64,000 nucleotides of DNA. Origin: Rhodoferax lithotrophicus (GTDB lineage: Bacteria > Pseudomonadota > Gammaproteobacteria > Burkholderiales > Burkholderiaceae_C). Below the pieces are notes generated by a model. It ran no database searches. It was not told the origin of the DNA and saw nothing but the letters and a program-made list of their open reading frames with translations. The position numbers and the translations under genes were made by a program. Below, piece after piece: positions 48,719 to 58,979 of this stretch. Position 1 is the first letter of the stretch, and every line of letters starts with the position of its first letter. The stretch lies in NCBI RefSeq assembly GCF_019973615.1, contig NZ_AP024238.1, forward strand, positions 930,001 through 994,000, given 5' to 3'.

Positions 48719-48779
48719 AATTGCTATGTTATGAATAGCTGTTTGCGCTTATATTTCAAGGCCTACAGGCTATTTTTAT
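48719..48779 (+). repeat. Dispersed Comamonadaceae hairpin repeat, copy 8
   Basis: AATTGCTATGTTATGAATAGC is followed by TGTTTGCGCTTATATTTCAA, then GGCCTACAGGC and an A/T tail. It lies 37 bases after the lysR stop in the same orientation and abuts the end of the DUF4143 remnant. Confidence 0.8.
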
Positions 48780-49030
48780 CACACCTCAAGCGCCGCCGGC
48801 CAGGGTGCGGCATCACGCAGTTGCAGGCGGCCAATATCGGCCTCGGCCTTGCATTCACGCAGCAACTGCACCGCCTGCGCCTGCGGCCACTGCTCGGCAA
48901 ACCGGTTCAGCGCGCGGTGCGGCTTGGCATCTGACAGTTTGCATTCCGCCAGATGCGTGAGCGTGTCGCCCTGGCTCAGGCAAAAGTCCACCTCGGCCTC
49001 GTCCTTGGTGCGGATGTAGTGCATATCCAC
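48779..49030 (-). pseudogene. C-terminal remnant of an AAA ATPase / DUF4143 protein
   Basis: The frame encodes about 83 residues, HYIRTKDEAEVDFCLSQGDTLTHLAECKLSDAKPHRALNRFAEQ in outline. This is the end of the DUF4143 domain (EVDF and ECK nuclease-like core) found in large AAA ATPases. The ATPase part is missing: upstream, translated matches stop by about 49060 and the amn gene begins soon after. The remnant is flanked on its end by a dispersed hairpin repeat. Confidence 0.75.
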
Positions 49031-49115
49031 GGGCGCACCACGAACACGATGAAATGAAAAATAGTCGCGACTTTTTTACATGAAGGCTCAGTTTAGTCGC
49101 CAAACTCCGGCAGAC

Positions 49116-50621
49116 CTATTGAAACGCCACCTCGGCAAAACTGCGTAATTTGCGGCTGTGGAGCTGGTCCACACCTTCTTCGCGCAGCAGCTCCAGCGCA
49201 CGGATGCCGATGCGCAGGTGCTGGTCGACCCGCTCGCGGTAGAAGTGGTTGGCCATGCCGGGGAGTTTGATCTCGCCGTGCAGGGGTTTGTCACTCACGC
49301 ACAGCAAGGTGCCGTAGGGCACGCGAAAGCGGAAACCGTTGGCGGCGATGGTGGCGCTTTCCATGTCCAGCGCCACGGCGCGGCTTTGGCTGAAGCGGCG
49401 TTGCGGGCCGTTGTCGGGCAGCAGTTCCCAGTTGCGGTTGTCGGTGCTGGCCACCGTGCCGGTGCGCATGATGCTTTTGAGCTCCGGCCCTTTGAGCTGG
49501 GTGACTTGTGACACGGCGTTGGCCAGTGCCACTTGGATTTCAGCCAGGGCTGGCACCGGTACCCACAGCGGCAGTTCTTCATCGAGCACATGGTCTTCAC
49601 GCACATAGCCGTGGGCCAGCACGTAGTCGCCCAGTTGCTGGCTGCTGCGCAGGCCGGCACAGTGGCCGAGCATAATCCAGGCGTGGGGTCGCAGCACGGC
49701 GATGTGGTCGGTGATGGTTTTGGCATTGGCCGGGCCGACACCGATGTTGACCATGGTGATGCCGCTGCCGTCAGCCCGCACCAGGTGGTAGGCCGGCATT
49801 TGCGGCAGGCGCGGTGGGGGCGTGCCGGTGGTTTGTGGGGATTGGGAGACATTGGGGTCAGAGCCCAATTCTGCTGTCGCAAAATTGTGATCTGACCCCA
49901 ATTTGCGAGTGATCACGTTACCGGGCTCGACAAAGGCGATGTAGTCACTGGCGGCATTGGCCATGGCGGCATGGCCCAGGGCAATAAATTCGTCAATGTA
50001 GAACTGGTAATTGGTGAACAGCACAAAGTTCTGCACGTGTTCGGGGGCGGTGCCGGTGTAGTGGCGCAGGCGTTGCAGCGAATAGTCCACCCGTGGGGCG
50101 GTGAACAGTGACAAGGGTTGGGGCTCACCCGGGTGGGGCACATAGGTACCGTTGGCAATGCCATCGTCCATGGCGGCCAGGTCGGGCAGGTCAAACACGT
50201 CACGCATCAACTGGCGGCGCTGTGGGCTCAGGTCGCCTTCCACATGGTCGTTTTCAGCAAACGAGAAATGCACCGGAATCGGCTGGTTGCTGGTGCCCAC
50301 TTCAAGCTCTACGCCGTGGTTGTCCAGCAGCAGGGTGAACTGCTCCAGGTAGTATTTGGCAAACAAATCCGGGCGGGTGAGGGTGGTTTCATACCGGCCT
50401 GCGCCAGCCACAAACCCATAGCTCAGGCGGGCTGACTCAGCCGTGGTCTGGCGCGTCACCGTGTCTGTCTGCACCCGCACAAACGGGTAACAGGCGCGCA
50501 CATGGCCGGGCAATTCTTCCCCTGCCACATAGCGTTGCATGGCCTGGCGCAGGTGGGCAATGCTGTTGTCGTAAATCAGGCGGGCCTGGGTCAGGGCAGC
50601 GGCCGGATCGGTAAAGCGCAT
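49116..50621 (-). CDS. amn: AMP nucleosidase
   Basis: Start MRFTDPAAALTQ at 50621 gives 501 residues (an in-frame ATG at 50651 is possible). The enzyme splits AMP into adenine and ribose 5-phosphate. Motifs include VDYSLQRLRHYTGTAPEHVQNFVLFTNYQ, MVNIGVGPANAKTITDHIAVLRPHAW, LGHCAGLR and the nucleoside phosphorylase-type VALDMESATIAANGFRFRVPYGTLL. Odd: residues about 240-257 (LGSDHNFATAELGSD) are encoded by a palindrome (49851-49903), and the loop before QMPAYHL is about 17 residues longer than in E. coli Amn as I remember it. Confidence 0.93.
   Translation of the reverse strand: MRFTDPAAALTQARLIYDNSIAHLRQAMQRYVAGEELPGHVRACYPFVRVQTDTVTRQTTAESARLSYGFVAGAGRYETTLTRPDLFAKYYLEQFTLLLDNHGVELEVGTSNQPIPVHFSFAENDHVEGDLSPQRRQLMRDVFDLPDLAAMDDGIANGTYVPHPGEPQPLSLFTAPRVDYSLQRLRHYTGTAPEHVQNFVLFTNYQFYIDEFIALGHAAMANAASDYIAFVEPGNVITRKLGSDHNFATAELGSDPNVSQSPQTTGTPPPRLPQMPAYHLVRADGSGITMVNIGVGPANAKTITDHIAVLRPHAWIMLGHCAGLRSSQQLGDYVLAHGYVREDHVLDEELPLWVPVPALAEIQVALANAVSQVTQLKGPELKSIMRTGTVASTDNRNWELLPDNGPQRRFSQSRAVALDMESATIAANGFRFRVPYGTLLCVSDKPLHGEIKLPGMANHFYRERVDQHLRIGIRALELLREEGVDQLHSRKLRSFAEVAFQ
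49851..49903. repeat. Palindromic element inserted in frame in amn
   Basis: ATTGGGGTCAGA (49851-49862) pairs with TCTGACCCCAAT (49891-49902). Between them are CCCAATTCT and AAAATTGTGA. The GGGGTCAGA...TCTGACCCC layout is found widely as a short dispersed element. It is close to a multiple of three in length (53-54 bases), and amn stays open through it. Confidence 0.75.
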
Positions 50622-50748
50622 GGGCGCAATGAATGTGGGTAAATAAGGCATGGGGGGATTGTTTCATGGGGGCGTGTCAGGTGCATGAACATCGGCATGT
50701 CAAAGCTGCCATACTTGCAAACCGTATTCTTCAAGCCAGAAACCCGTT

Positions 50749-52311
50749 ATGTTGAAATTTACCTGTTGTAGCGCTGTTCGCCAGTTTTCGGAAACCTCAC
50801 AAGCGAAGCTGCTCAGCGGCATCACCCGTGGCTTTGAACGCGAATGTTTGCGGGTGGATCGGGTCGGCCAGTTGGCTCAAACGCCCCACCCGAGCGCCCT
50901 GGGGGCCAAGCTGACGCACCCGTGGATCACCACCGACTATGCCGAAGCCTTGCTGGAGTTCATCACCCCGCCGTCCACCGATCCGGCTTTTCCGATGGCG
51001 TTTTTGAAAGACATTCACCGCTTCAGCGCCCAGCAACTGGGGGGTGAATACCTGTGGGCCGGCTCCATGCCGTGCAAGATTGGCACCGATGCCGAGATTG
51101 CCATTGCCGACTATGGCTCGTCCAACGAGGCACGTTTCAAGATGGTCTACCGCGAGGGTCTGGGCCTGCGCTACGGCCGCGCCATGCAGACCATTGCCGG
51201 CGCGCATTACAACTGGTCATTGCCCACTGAATTCTGGCTGGCACTGCGTGACTGCTGCCCCGGTGAGGGTGACTTGCAGGACTTCATCAACACCCGCAGC
51301 TTTGGCCTGATCCGCAACTTTTTGCGCTATGGCTGGTTGGTGCCTTACCTGTTTGGGGCCTCACCGGCGCTGTGCCAGTCTTTCCTGCAAGGCCATTCGT
51401 CGGACTTGAGCGAATTGGCTCCAGGCACCTTGTACGGGCCCTATGCCACCAGTTTGCGCATGAGTGATCTGGGTTACCAAAACCATGCCCAGGACAAACT
51501 GGCCATTGGCTTCAACTCGCTGGCCGAATACACCCAGGGCCTGGAAGCCGCGATTCGCACCCCTGACCCGTATTACACCGAGCTGGGGGTGCGTGAGGGC
51601 ACGCAGTGGAAGCAGTTAAGCGACAGCGTGCTGCAAATTGAAGCCGAGTTTTACGCCCCGATGCGGCCCAAGCGGATTGCCCCCAACGGGCAACGCCCGG
51701 CCAAAGCGCTGCGCGAGCTGGGCGTGCAGTATGTGGAAATGCGGCTGTTTGACTTGAACCCGTTTATTGACATCGGCATTGCGCCCGAGCAACCGCTGTT
51801 TGCCGATGTGCTGCTGCTGATGTGCCTGTTCCGTGACAGCCCCCCCATCACCTGCCGCGAGCAGAGTGAGAACGACGAGAACAAACACCGTGTGGTAACC
51901 CGTGGCCGCCAGCCCGATTTGCAGTTGCTGGTGCACAACCGCGAACAGCCGCTGCGCACGCTGGCGCATGAGTTGTTTGACGACATGGCCCCGTATGCCG
52001 CCATGCTGGATGCCGCCTATGCCACCCGCCGTTACCAGGTGGCCATGGAAGAATTGCGCCAGCGCATTGACCAGCCGGAGCTGACACCCTCCGCCCAGGT
52101 GCTTGAGGCGGTGAAGACGCATGGGGGCTACTTCAACTTTGCGTTTGAGCAGTCCAAACTACATACCCAGAGCCTGCAGGCGGTGGGGCTCAGTGCGGCA
52201 AGCCTGGATCAGTTCAAAGCCAGTGTGCAGACCTCGCTGGCGGCACAGCAGCAGGCCGAGGCCGCGTCGGCGGGCTCTTTTGAGGATTTTGTGGCGGCTT
52301 ATTTCGCTTGA
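50749..52311 (+). CDS. gshA: Glutamate-cysteine ligase
   Basis: A 520-residue enzyme of the proteobacterial GshA type that makes gamma-glutamylcysteine, the first step of glutathione synthesis. Characteristic text includes ITRGFERECLRVD, HPWITTDYAEALLEFITPP, HYNWSLPTEFW, NYxRYGWL-like IRNFLRYGWLVPYLFGASPA, and QYVEMRLFDLNPF. It stands alone, with amn divergent on its left and a hairpin repeat and M48 gene on its right. Confidence 0.96.
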   Translation: MLKFTCCSAVRQFSETSQAKLLSGITRGFERECLRVDRVGQLAQTPHPSALGAKLTHPWITTDYAEALLEFITPPSTDPAFPMAFLKDIHRFSAQQLGGEYLWAGSMPCKIGTDAEIAIADYGSSNEARFKMVYREGLGLRYGRAMQTIAGAHYNWSLPTEFWLALRDCCPGEGDLQDFINTRSFGLIRNFLRYGWLVPYLFGASPALCQSFLQGHSSDLSELAPGTLYGPYATSLRMSDLGYQNHAQDKLAIGFNSLAEYTQGLEAAIRTPDPYYTELGVREGTQWKQLSDSVLQIEAEFYAPMRPKRIAPNGQRPAKALRELGVQYVEMRLFDLNPFIDIGIAPEQPLFADVLLLMCLFRDSPPITCREQSENDENKHRVVTRGRQPDLQLLVHNREQPLRTLAHELFDDMAPYAAMLDAAYATRRYQVAMEELRQRIDQPELTPSAQVLEAVKTHGGYFNFAFEQSKLHTQSLQAVGLSAASLDQFKASVQTSLAAQQQAEAASAGSFEDFVAAYFA

Positions 52312-52340
52312 GGGTTGAGAATAGCGACGTTTTATAAGCG

Positions 52341-52398
52341 TTTTAAGCCTCTAGCGCTTATCAATCAAGCGTGAAAAGCTATAAATTAAATAGCGGTC
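52341..52398 (-). repeat. Dispersed Comamonadaceae hairpin repeat, copy 9
   Basis: On the minus strand GCTATTTAATTTATAGC is followed by TTTTCACGCTTGATTGATAA, then GCGCTAGAGGC. It lies five bases past the M48 gene stop in the same orientation, between it and convergent gshA. Confidence 0.85.
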
Positions 52399-52402
52399 TT
52401 AA

Positions 52403-53896
52403 TTACTCCACCACTTTCACCGGCTGCCCGATGCGGGGCTCACCACCACCGTAGTAGCCGTTGATCAGGCGCAGCTGTGCCTCCGCCTGGGGCAGGGGTG
52501 AGTGCTGGGCCAGTTGCGCAAACCCCCCGGCGGGGTAACTGCTGATTTGCAGCGTCCAGGGTTTGGCCGCGCTACGGTCTTGCGCGCTCATGGCGCGAAA
52601 GCTGTTTTGCGCCTGTGCCATGGCCGCCCTGGCTTGCTGCAGTGCAGCGGCATTTTTGGCAGCAGGTGTGAACACATACACCGTTTGCCGCGGCCCGGTG
52701 ACCAAGGTGGCTTCGATGGCTTGTTGACCCTGACCGCTGGCGCGGCTGCCGACAAAGCGGGTGGCGTTTAAACCATTGATGCTCAGGCGCTCGGTACGGC
52801 CCTGGCTGGGTTTGAGCAGGTTGCGGATCACCTCGTCATGGGTGCTGCCCGCTTTGGGTGGGGCCACTTGCACCATCAGCGCCGCATCCCCGGCGGCATT
52901 CACCAGGGCCAGTTGGCTCGGTTCATTTTGAATGTGCCAGCCGGCTGGCGCGGTGAGGGCAATGCCCAGGTCGCTGTGGTAAAAATTTTGGCCCCGCGTC
53001 AAGCCCTGGTCTGCGCTTTCACCAAATGCCAAGCCTTGGGTGATGTGCTGGTAACGGGCGCGGCCTTCGTCGCTGGTGTAGTGGCCGTTGTACTGGGCCG
53101 CCAGTTGGGTAATTTGTTGCAGCCGCTGGTCATTGCTGGGGTGGGAGGCCAGCCAACTGTTGCCGCTGGGGGCGGCACGGCCCGCCGCACGGGCCTGATC
53201 CTGGGCAAAACGCTCCTGGGCTTTCAGCGCCCCGATCACGTTGATCATGTTGCGCGGGTCAAACGCGCTGCGGGCCAGGTATTCGGCCCCCAGACTGTCG
53301 GCCTGCAATTCCTGATCGCGCCCGTAAGAGGCCACATAACCCGCCGCAGCGGTTTGCGACAAGTCACTGGCTAGCCGCCCGGCCCCGCTGATACCCTGGC
53401 TTTCCAGCACCGCCCCCAGCACGCTGGCAGCCAGCACACCCAGGCCGGCATCCTGCTGGCGAGTGGCGCGCTGGGCACCATGGCGTGCCGTCACGTGGCC
53501 AATTTCATGGCCTATGACACCCGCCAACTCGGCCTCGGTTTGCAGGTAAGCCATGATGCCGCGTGTGACATACACATATCCGCCGGGCAGGGCAAAGGCG
53601 TTGATCTCGGGGCTATCGAGCACGGTAAAGTGCCATTGCAGCTGGTTGCGGTGTGACAGCTTGGCCAGCCGCTGGCCCAGGTTGTTGACATAGGTTTGCA
53701 CCCGTGCGTCACGCACCACGCCGTATTCCTGCAGCACCTGCTGGTGCGCCTGGGCACCTTGAGTCACCTCGTCCTGCTCACTCATGACCGAGCGTTCGGC
53801 CTGGCCGCTGACCGGATTGATCACCGCGCTGCCACAGCCCGTGAGCAGGGTGGCGGCCAGCAGCCAGGGACTGAGGCGATGCAAGAGGTGTGTCAT
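52403..53896 (-). CDS. M48-family metalloprotease lipoprotein
   Basis: Start MTHLLHRLSPWLLAATLLTGCGSA at 53896 gives 497 residues with a lipobox (LTGC, Cys21). The zinc site HEIGHVTARHG has His130, Glu131 and His134, with a later glutamate in LQADSLGAEYL. The C-terminal part is a helical, TPR-like or PDZ-free region with a LysM-like ending. The family includes BepA/YfgC, periplasmic proteases that guard outer-membrane assembly. The BepA identity is likely but not certain. Confidence 0.88.
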   Translation of the reverse strand: MTHLLHRLSPWLLAATLLTGCGSAVINPVSGQAERSVMSEQDEVTQGAQAHQQVLQEYGVVRDARVQTYVNNLGQRLAKLSHRNQLQWHFTVLDSPEINAFALPGGYVYVTRGIMAYLQTEAELAGVIGHEIGHVTARHGAQRATRQQDAGLGVLAASVLGAVLESQGISGAGRLASDLSQTAAAGYVASYGRDQELQADSLGAEYLARSAFDPRNMINVIGALKAQERFAQDQARAAGRAAPSGNSWLASHPSNDQRLQQITQLAAQYNGHYTSDEGRARYQHITQGLAFGESADQGLTRGQNFYHSDLGIALTAPAGWHIQNEPSQLALVNAAGDAALMVQVAPPKAGSTHDEVIRNLLKPSQGRTERLSINGLNATRFVGSRASGQGQQAIEATLVTGPRQTVYVFTPAAKNAAALQQARAAMAQAQNSFRAMSAQDRSAAKPWTLQISSYPAGGFAQLAQHSPLPQAEAQLRLINGYYGGGEPRIGQPVKVVE

Positions 53897-53996
53897 GGGG
53901 ATTCCAGAAGCAGTTTGAATCCGGCTATTTTTGCCCAATTGCGGCAGATGGGCTTAGGCTTGGTGTTGAAAAGCCTGGGGAATCGATAATTGGTGC

Positions 53997-55385
<1,389 letters not shown>

Positions 55386-55530
55386 TGCGGTGTCGGGATG
55401 ACAGCGTGTCAGGTAATTTCTGACACAAGATCGGGGCTTGCGCCGACTTTAGCTTTTGATGCGGCACGGATACAGTTCATTTCAACGCTTTGCATGTTGC
55501 AAATCGTGTTTGAAACAGCAGGAGTCCACC

Positions 55531-55767
55531 ATGTCCACCACCCTTGAAACCCTGAATCCCTTCAGCCTGATCATGGAGCCCGAGCGTGTGTTGCAAACCA
55601 TGGAACGTTCGCAACAGTTGCGCGGCTTGCGTCGCCACAAACTGCGTCCGCTGGACAAGCCGCTGATTCCCTACACCTCGGAAGCCCTGGCCAGCCGTGC
55701 GGCGTTTGATGCGATGGTGGATGCGCAGGAGATGGATGAGGGTGTGGATGGATTTTTGCTGAACTGA
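55531..55767 (+). CDS. Small conserved-looking protein, unknown
   Basis: A 78-residue soluble protein from ATG 55531, with GCAGGAG eight bases upstream. The sequence is basic in the middle (SQQLRGLRRHKLRPLDKPLIP) and acidic at the end (DAQEMDEGVDGFLL). No membrane segment, cysteine motif or known domain is seen. It lies between dbpA and another small gene, about 145 bases after the dbpA stop. Confidence 0.65.
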   Translation: MSTTLETLNPFSLIMEPERVLQTMERSQQLRGLRRHKLRPLDKPLIPYTSEALASRAAFDAMVDAQEMDEGVDGFLLN

Positions 55768-55862
55768 CAGACGTGATTTGTGGCATCTATGTCTTGATCG
55801 GCATGGAGTCATGAAAGTGCTGAGATAATCACGCGTTTTATCATCCCCATTGGAGTCCACTC

Positions 55863-56030
55863 ATGGCCAAAGAATTCCGCACCGAAGCTGACCGCAAAGC
55901 TACCCCTCGTCCCGTCGCCCCCAAAGGCGTGTGTTACACCGCTGGCCACGGCCAGCTGCGTAGCCTGGAGCGTGGCGTAGCTACCAACAACAAGAAAAAC
56001 CCCGGCAAACGCTGTAAAAAAGGCGGTTGA
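55863..56030 (+). CDS. Small basic protein, 55 residues, unknown
   Basis: An open frame from ATG 55863 to TGA 56028-56030, MAKEFRTEADRKATPRPVAP then KGVCYTAGHGQLRSLERGVA and a lysine-rich end (NNKKNPGKRCKKGG). GGAG lies eleven bases upstream, and a clear terminator follows at 56078. The product is highly basic with two cysteines, resembling ribosome- or nucleic-acid-associated small proteins. Family not recognised. Confidence 0.6.
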   Translation: MAKEFRTEADRKATPRPVAPKGVCYTAGHGQLRSLERGVATNNKKNPGKRCKKGG

Positions 56031-56077
56031 TCACCGGTCGGGACGCATCAGCCCGATACCCACTTGATGCACCCCCC

Positions 56078-56101
56078 AACGGCCCTTTTCGGGCCGTTTT
56101 G
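56078..56101 (+). terminator. Intrinsic terminator after the small basic protein gene
   Basis: AACGGCCC pairs with GGGCCGTT across the loop TTTTC, and TTTTG follows. It lies 48 bases after the small gene's stop and just past the stop of the convergent cyclase gene. Confidence 0.75.
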
Positions 56102-56113
56102 TATGGGGCTCCC

Positions 56114-58093
56114 TCAGGTTGGGGTGGTTGGTGGTTCACCGTCACACGGCACATACAGGCAGACCCGGTTGCGCCCTTCGGCCTTGGCCCGGTAAAGCGC
56201 CTGGTCGGCCTGGCTCAGCAGGGTGTCGATGTTGGCATCCTTGTCGGCCAATGTGGTCACGCCGAACGAGACGGTCAAATGCAGTGGCAACCCACCTTGT
56301 AACGGTATCCGAATGGCGGCCAGTGACGCACGCAGACGCTCGGCGGCTTGTTGGGCCGGTTCACACGTGGTTTGTGGCAACAAAACGGCAAATTCTTCCC
56401 CCCCCATGCGCCCAATAAGGTCGATGTCGCGCAGCGATGCCAGGCAGACTTGTGCCAATTTTTGCAGCACGATGTCGCCCACCTTGTGGCCGTAGGTGTC
56501 ATTCACCCGTTTGAAGTGATCCACATCTAGCATCAGGATGGACAGGTCACCCCCATAGCGGCGGGTGCGTTCGAGTTCCTTTTCAGCCTGTTCAAGAAAA
56601 TAGCGCCGGTTGGCCAGGCCTGTCAGGTAGTCTGAATAGGCACGGCGTTCCAGTTCATCGTGTGCCTGCCGGTTTTCAATGGCAACGGCGGCCAGGTTGG
56701 ACGCAAAGGCAATCCGTTCAAGGTCGACTTGTTGTGGACTTGTCGGCTCGCCATGGTAGATGGCAAAGGTTCCCAGGACTTTGCCGTGTGACGAAAGAAT
56801 CGGCTCTGACCAGCAGGCTCGCAACCCGGCCTGTTGCGCCAGTGGAAGGTAGGGTTGCCAGTAGTCATGCGTGGTGATGTCTTCGACGATTACGCGCTGG
56901 CCCAGAAACGCCGCCGTGCCGCAAGAGCCTACCCCCAGGCCAATTTGAATGCCGTGAATCGCCTCGTTGTAAAAAGCGGGCAGGCTGGGGGCGGCACCGG
57001 TCAGCAGGTGTTGCCCATCGGCAGAAAGCAGCAAAACGCTGCAGCGTGCGGTTTTATCTTCTGCTTCGATTTGCCGCACGATGCCGTTGAGGATGTCATT
57101 CAACGGGCTTGCGCGGGCCACCATTTCCAGCATGGCATCGTGCGCCCGTTCGCGCTGCTCACTCATCCAGCGCTCGGTGATGTCGGTGAAACTCACCAGC
57201 CGACGCGGGCCCACCCACACCGGACGTACGACGATACGGCGCACATCACCGTTTTTGCAGGTGATGTCAGCCTCCAGCTCAGGCGGCTGGGTGCCAGTCT
57301 GACGTGCCAGCGCCACCGCCTGAATCCAGGCGTGCAAGGCAGTGGCCCGGTAGTGTTCATCTGGGTGTGCTTGCTGATGCCAGGTCTCCAGATTCGGCAA
57401 GTCGTCAAGGGTATAGCCAAATAGCTGTGTGAACTGGTGGTTGATGTACTCGATCCGGCTTTCACCATCAGACCAGCTGATGGCGACGGGCGAGGACTCC
57501 AGAATATCTTCCAGCTGGATGCGCCGCTCGGCTTGTTCACCCAGGTCACGTTCCAGCACTGTTTGCCGCAGCCGCGCCAGGCCGCTGGTGGCCAGCATGT
57601 GCGCCATTTCGACCATCACGGCCATCAGCGCCTCCAGACGTGCCTTGTCCACGACCGGAATAGCGGCAATGGCGGCCAGGTACGCCGCCTCATCCCAGCC
57701 AAACTGGGTCGCCTGCGCGCGGAAAAAGGCCGTGTCTGGCGGTGTGTGCAGCACCTGCCCCAAAAACAGGGTGGCCATTTGCCGGCCTTCGATCACCACT
57801 GGCGTGGCGTAATCCATCAAGCCGTTGTGGCACAGTCCACCAGCCACACTGCCGTCACGCAGGTCATGCATGATGGCCAGATTGCTTGCGCGGCAGCGTA
57901 CTGCCGCCTGTGGGTGGGTACGATGAAACTGGGTACAGGCATTGGTGCCTGCTGCCATGGACAACAGACTGCCGTCCACATCAACGATCCCGTTGGGAAT
58001 ACCTGTTGCCTGAAAAAAGCTCTCCAGCACGCGTGTGAACGACGGCAGATCTACCAAGTCGCTGAAGCGGTAATAGGAGATGTCGGGTGGCAT
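56114..58093 (-). CDS. Diguanylate cyclase with PocR, PAS and GAF sensor domains
   Basis: A 659-residue protein. Residues about 10-170 form a PocR-type sensory domain (LVDLPSFTRVLESFFQATGIPNGIVDVDG with CRASN and FLGQV). A PAS domain (about 190-310) and a GAF domain (about 330-475) follow. The C-terminal GGDEF domain has DYLTGLANRRYF, the active site RMGGEEFAVL and an RxxD inhibition site (RDID) five residues before it. It probably makes c-di-GMP under ligand or redox control, opposite in sense to the HD-GYP regulator at 26728. No membrane segment is seen. Confidence 0.92.
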   Translation of the reverse strand: MPPDISYYRFSDLVDLPSFTRVLESFFQATGIPNGIVDVDGSLLSMAAGTNACTQFHRTHPQAAVRCRASNLAIMHDLRDGSVAGGLCHNGLMDYATPVVIEGRQMATLFLGQVLHTPPDTAFFRAQATQFGWDEAAYLAAIAAIPVVDKARLEALMAVMVEMAHMLATSGLARLRQTVLERDLGEQAERRIQLEDILESSPVAISWSDGESRIEYINHQFTQLFGYTLDDLPNLETWHQQAHPDEHYRATALHAWIQAVALARQTGTQPPELEADITCKNGDVRRIVVRPVWVGPRRLVSFTDITERWMSEQRERAHDAMLEMVARASPLNDILNGIVRQIEAEDKTARCSVLLLSADGQHLLTGAAPSLPAFYNEAIHGIQIGLGVGSCGTAAFLGQRVIVEDITTHDYWQPYLPLAQQAGLRACWSEPILSSHGKVLGTFAIYHGEPTSPQQVDLERIAFASNLAAVAIENRQAHDELERRAYSDYLTGLANRRYFLEQAEKELERTRRYGGDLSILMLDVDHFKRVNDTYGHKVGDIVLQKLAQVCLASLRDIDLIGRMGGEEFAVLLPQTTCEPAQQAAERLRASLAAIRIPLQGGLPLHLTVSFGVTTLADKDANIDTLLSQADQALYRAKAEGRNRVCLYVPCDGEPPTTPT

Positions 58094-58173
58094 GACGGTA
58101 GCGGCAGAATGTGATCAAGTATCGCATTCAGACCACATTTCGCCAACTGTCCATGTGGTGTTTATTTGTCAAA

Positions 58174-58232
58174 ATGCTATAAAATAAATAGCTTTTAGCG
58201 CTTTATTTATAAGCACTACAGGCTAATTTAAC
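58174..58232 (+). repeat. Dispersed Comamonadaceae hairpin repeat, copy 10
   Basis: ATGCTATAAAATAAATAGC is followed by TTTTAGCGCTTTATTTATAA, then GCACTACAGGC and an A/T tail. It lies in the gap between the cyclase gene start and the nitroreductase gene end, so it is about 72 bases from the nearest stop, unlike most copies. Confidence 0.85.
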
Positions 58233-58304
58233 AATAAATACCGAAATCACGGCTTGGCCATGATTCCATGTACTTGCTGCGGTAAGCCGCGTCAGTGAAT
58301 GGCT

Positions 58305-58895
58305 TTAGGCGATGCTGGCGACGGCTTCAAACGGCAGGCGGGGGCCACGTGGGTAGTTGCCTGCAGCGTCGCCGTAGCCCAGGTTGATGAGCAGGTTGGT
58401 CTTGTAGCGGCCATCGGGGAAAAAGGCAGCATTCACCTTGGCGGCATCGAACCCACTCATGGGGCCGCAGTCCAGACCCAGTTGGCGTGCCGCCACGATC
58501 AGGTAGGCCGCCTGTAACGAGCTGTTGCGAAACGCCGTGCTCTCCGCCAGAGCGGCATTCCCCTCGAACATGGGCCGGGCATTCATGGCGGGGAATTGCT
58601 CTGGCAGGTGTTCAAAAAAGCGGCTGTCCATGGCCACGATGGCGCACACCGGTGCGGCCATGGTTTTGTCGGCATTGCCGGGCATGAGTGCGGGCAGCAA
58701 CCGGGCCTTGGCCTCGGCGCTGCGCACAAAGACGATGCGTGCAGGCTGCGAGTTCATCGACGTGGGGCCCCACTTGGCCAGCTCGTAGAGCGCGTGCAGG
58801 GTTTCGTCGGTGACGGCGCGGTTGGTGAACTTGTTGAAGGTGCGCGCTTGGGTGAAGGTTTGTTCCTGTGCGGTGTGGTTCAGGGGGGTGGACAT
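58305..58895 (-). CDS. Nitroreductase-family protein (RutE-like)
   Basis: A 196-residue FMN-dependent enzyme. The text KFTNRAVTDETLHALYELAKWGPTSMNSQPARIVFV, then LQAAYLIVAARQLGLDCGPMSGFDAAKVNAAFF and NLGYGDAAGNYPRGPRLPF, matches the HadB/RutE subfamily. RutE reduces malonic semialdehyde in uracil breakdown, but no other rut genes are here, so a general quinone or nitro-group reductase role is equally possible. Confidence 0.85.
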   Translation of the reverse strand: MSTPLNHTAQEQTFTQARTFNKFTNRAVTDETLHALYELAKWGPTSMNSQPARIVFVRSAEAKARLLPALMPGNADKTMAAPVCAIVAMDSRFFEHLPEQFPAMNARPMFEGNAALAESTAFRNSSLQAAYLIVAARQLGLDCGPMSGFDAAKVNAAFFPDGRYKTNLLINLGYGDAAGNYPRGPRLPFEAVASIA

Positions 58896-58979
58896 GGTGA
58901 GGATTCCTGTATGTCGTTAAAAAATGAAAACCTGAGGCGAGTGTGGCACTTTGGAGGCCGCACGCTCACCGTCAGTGGT

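Noticed and set aside
48779..49030. Intact small nuclease-like gene with EVDF and ECK
   Set aside because: The sequence is the very end of a DUF4143 domain without the ATPase or the rest of the domain, so it is a remnant rather than a stand-alone gene.
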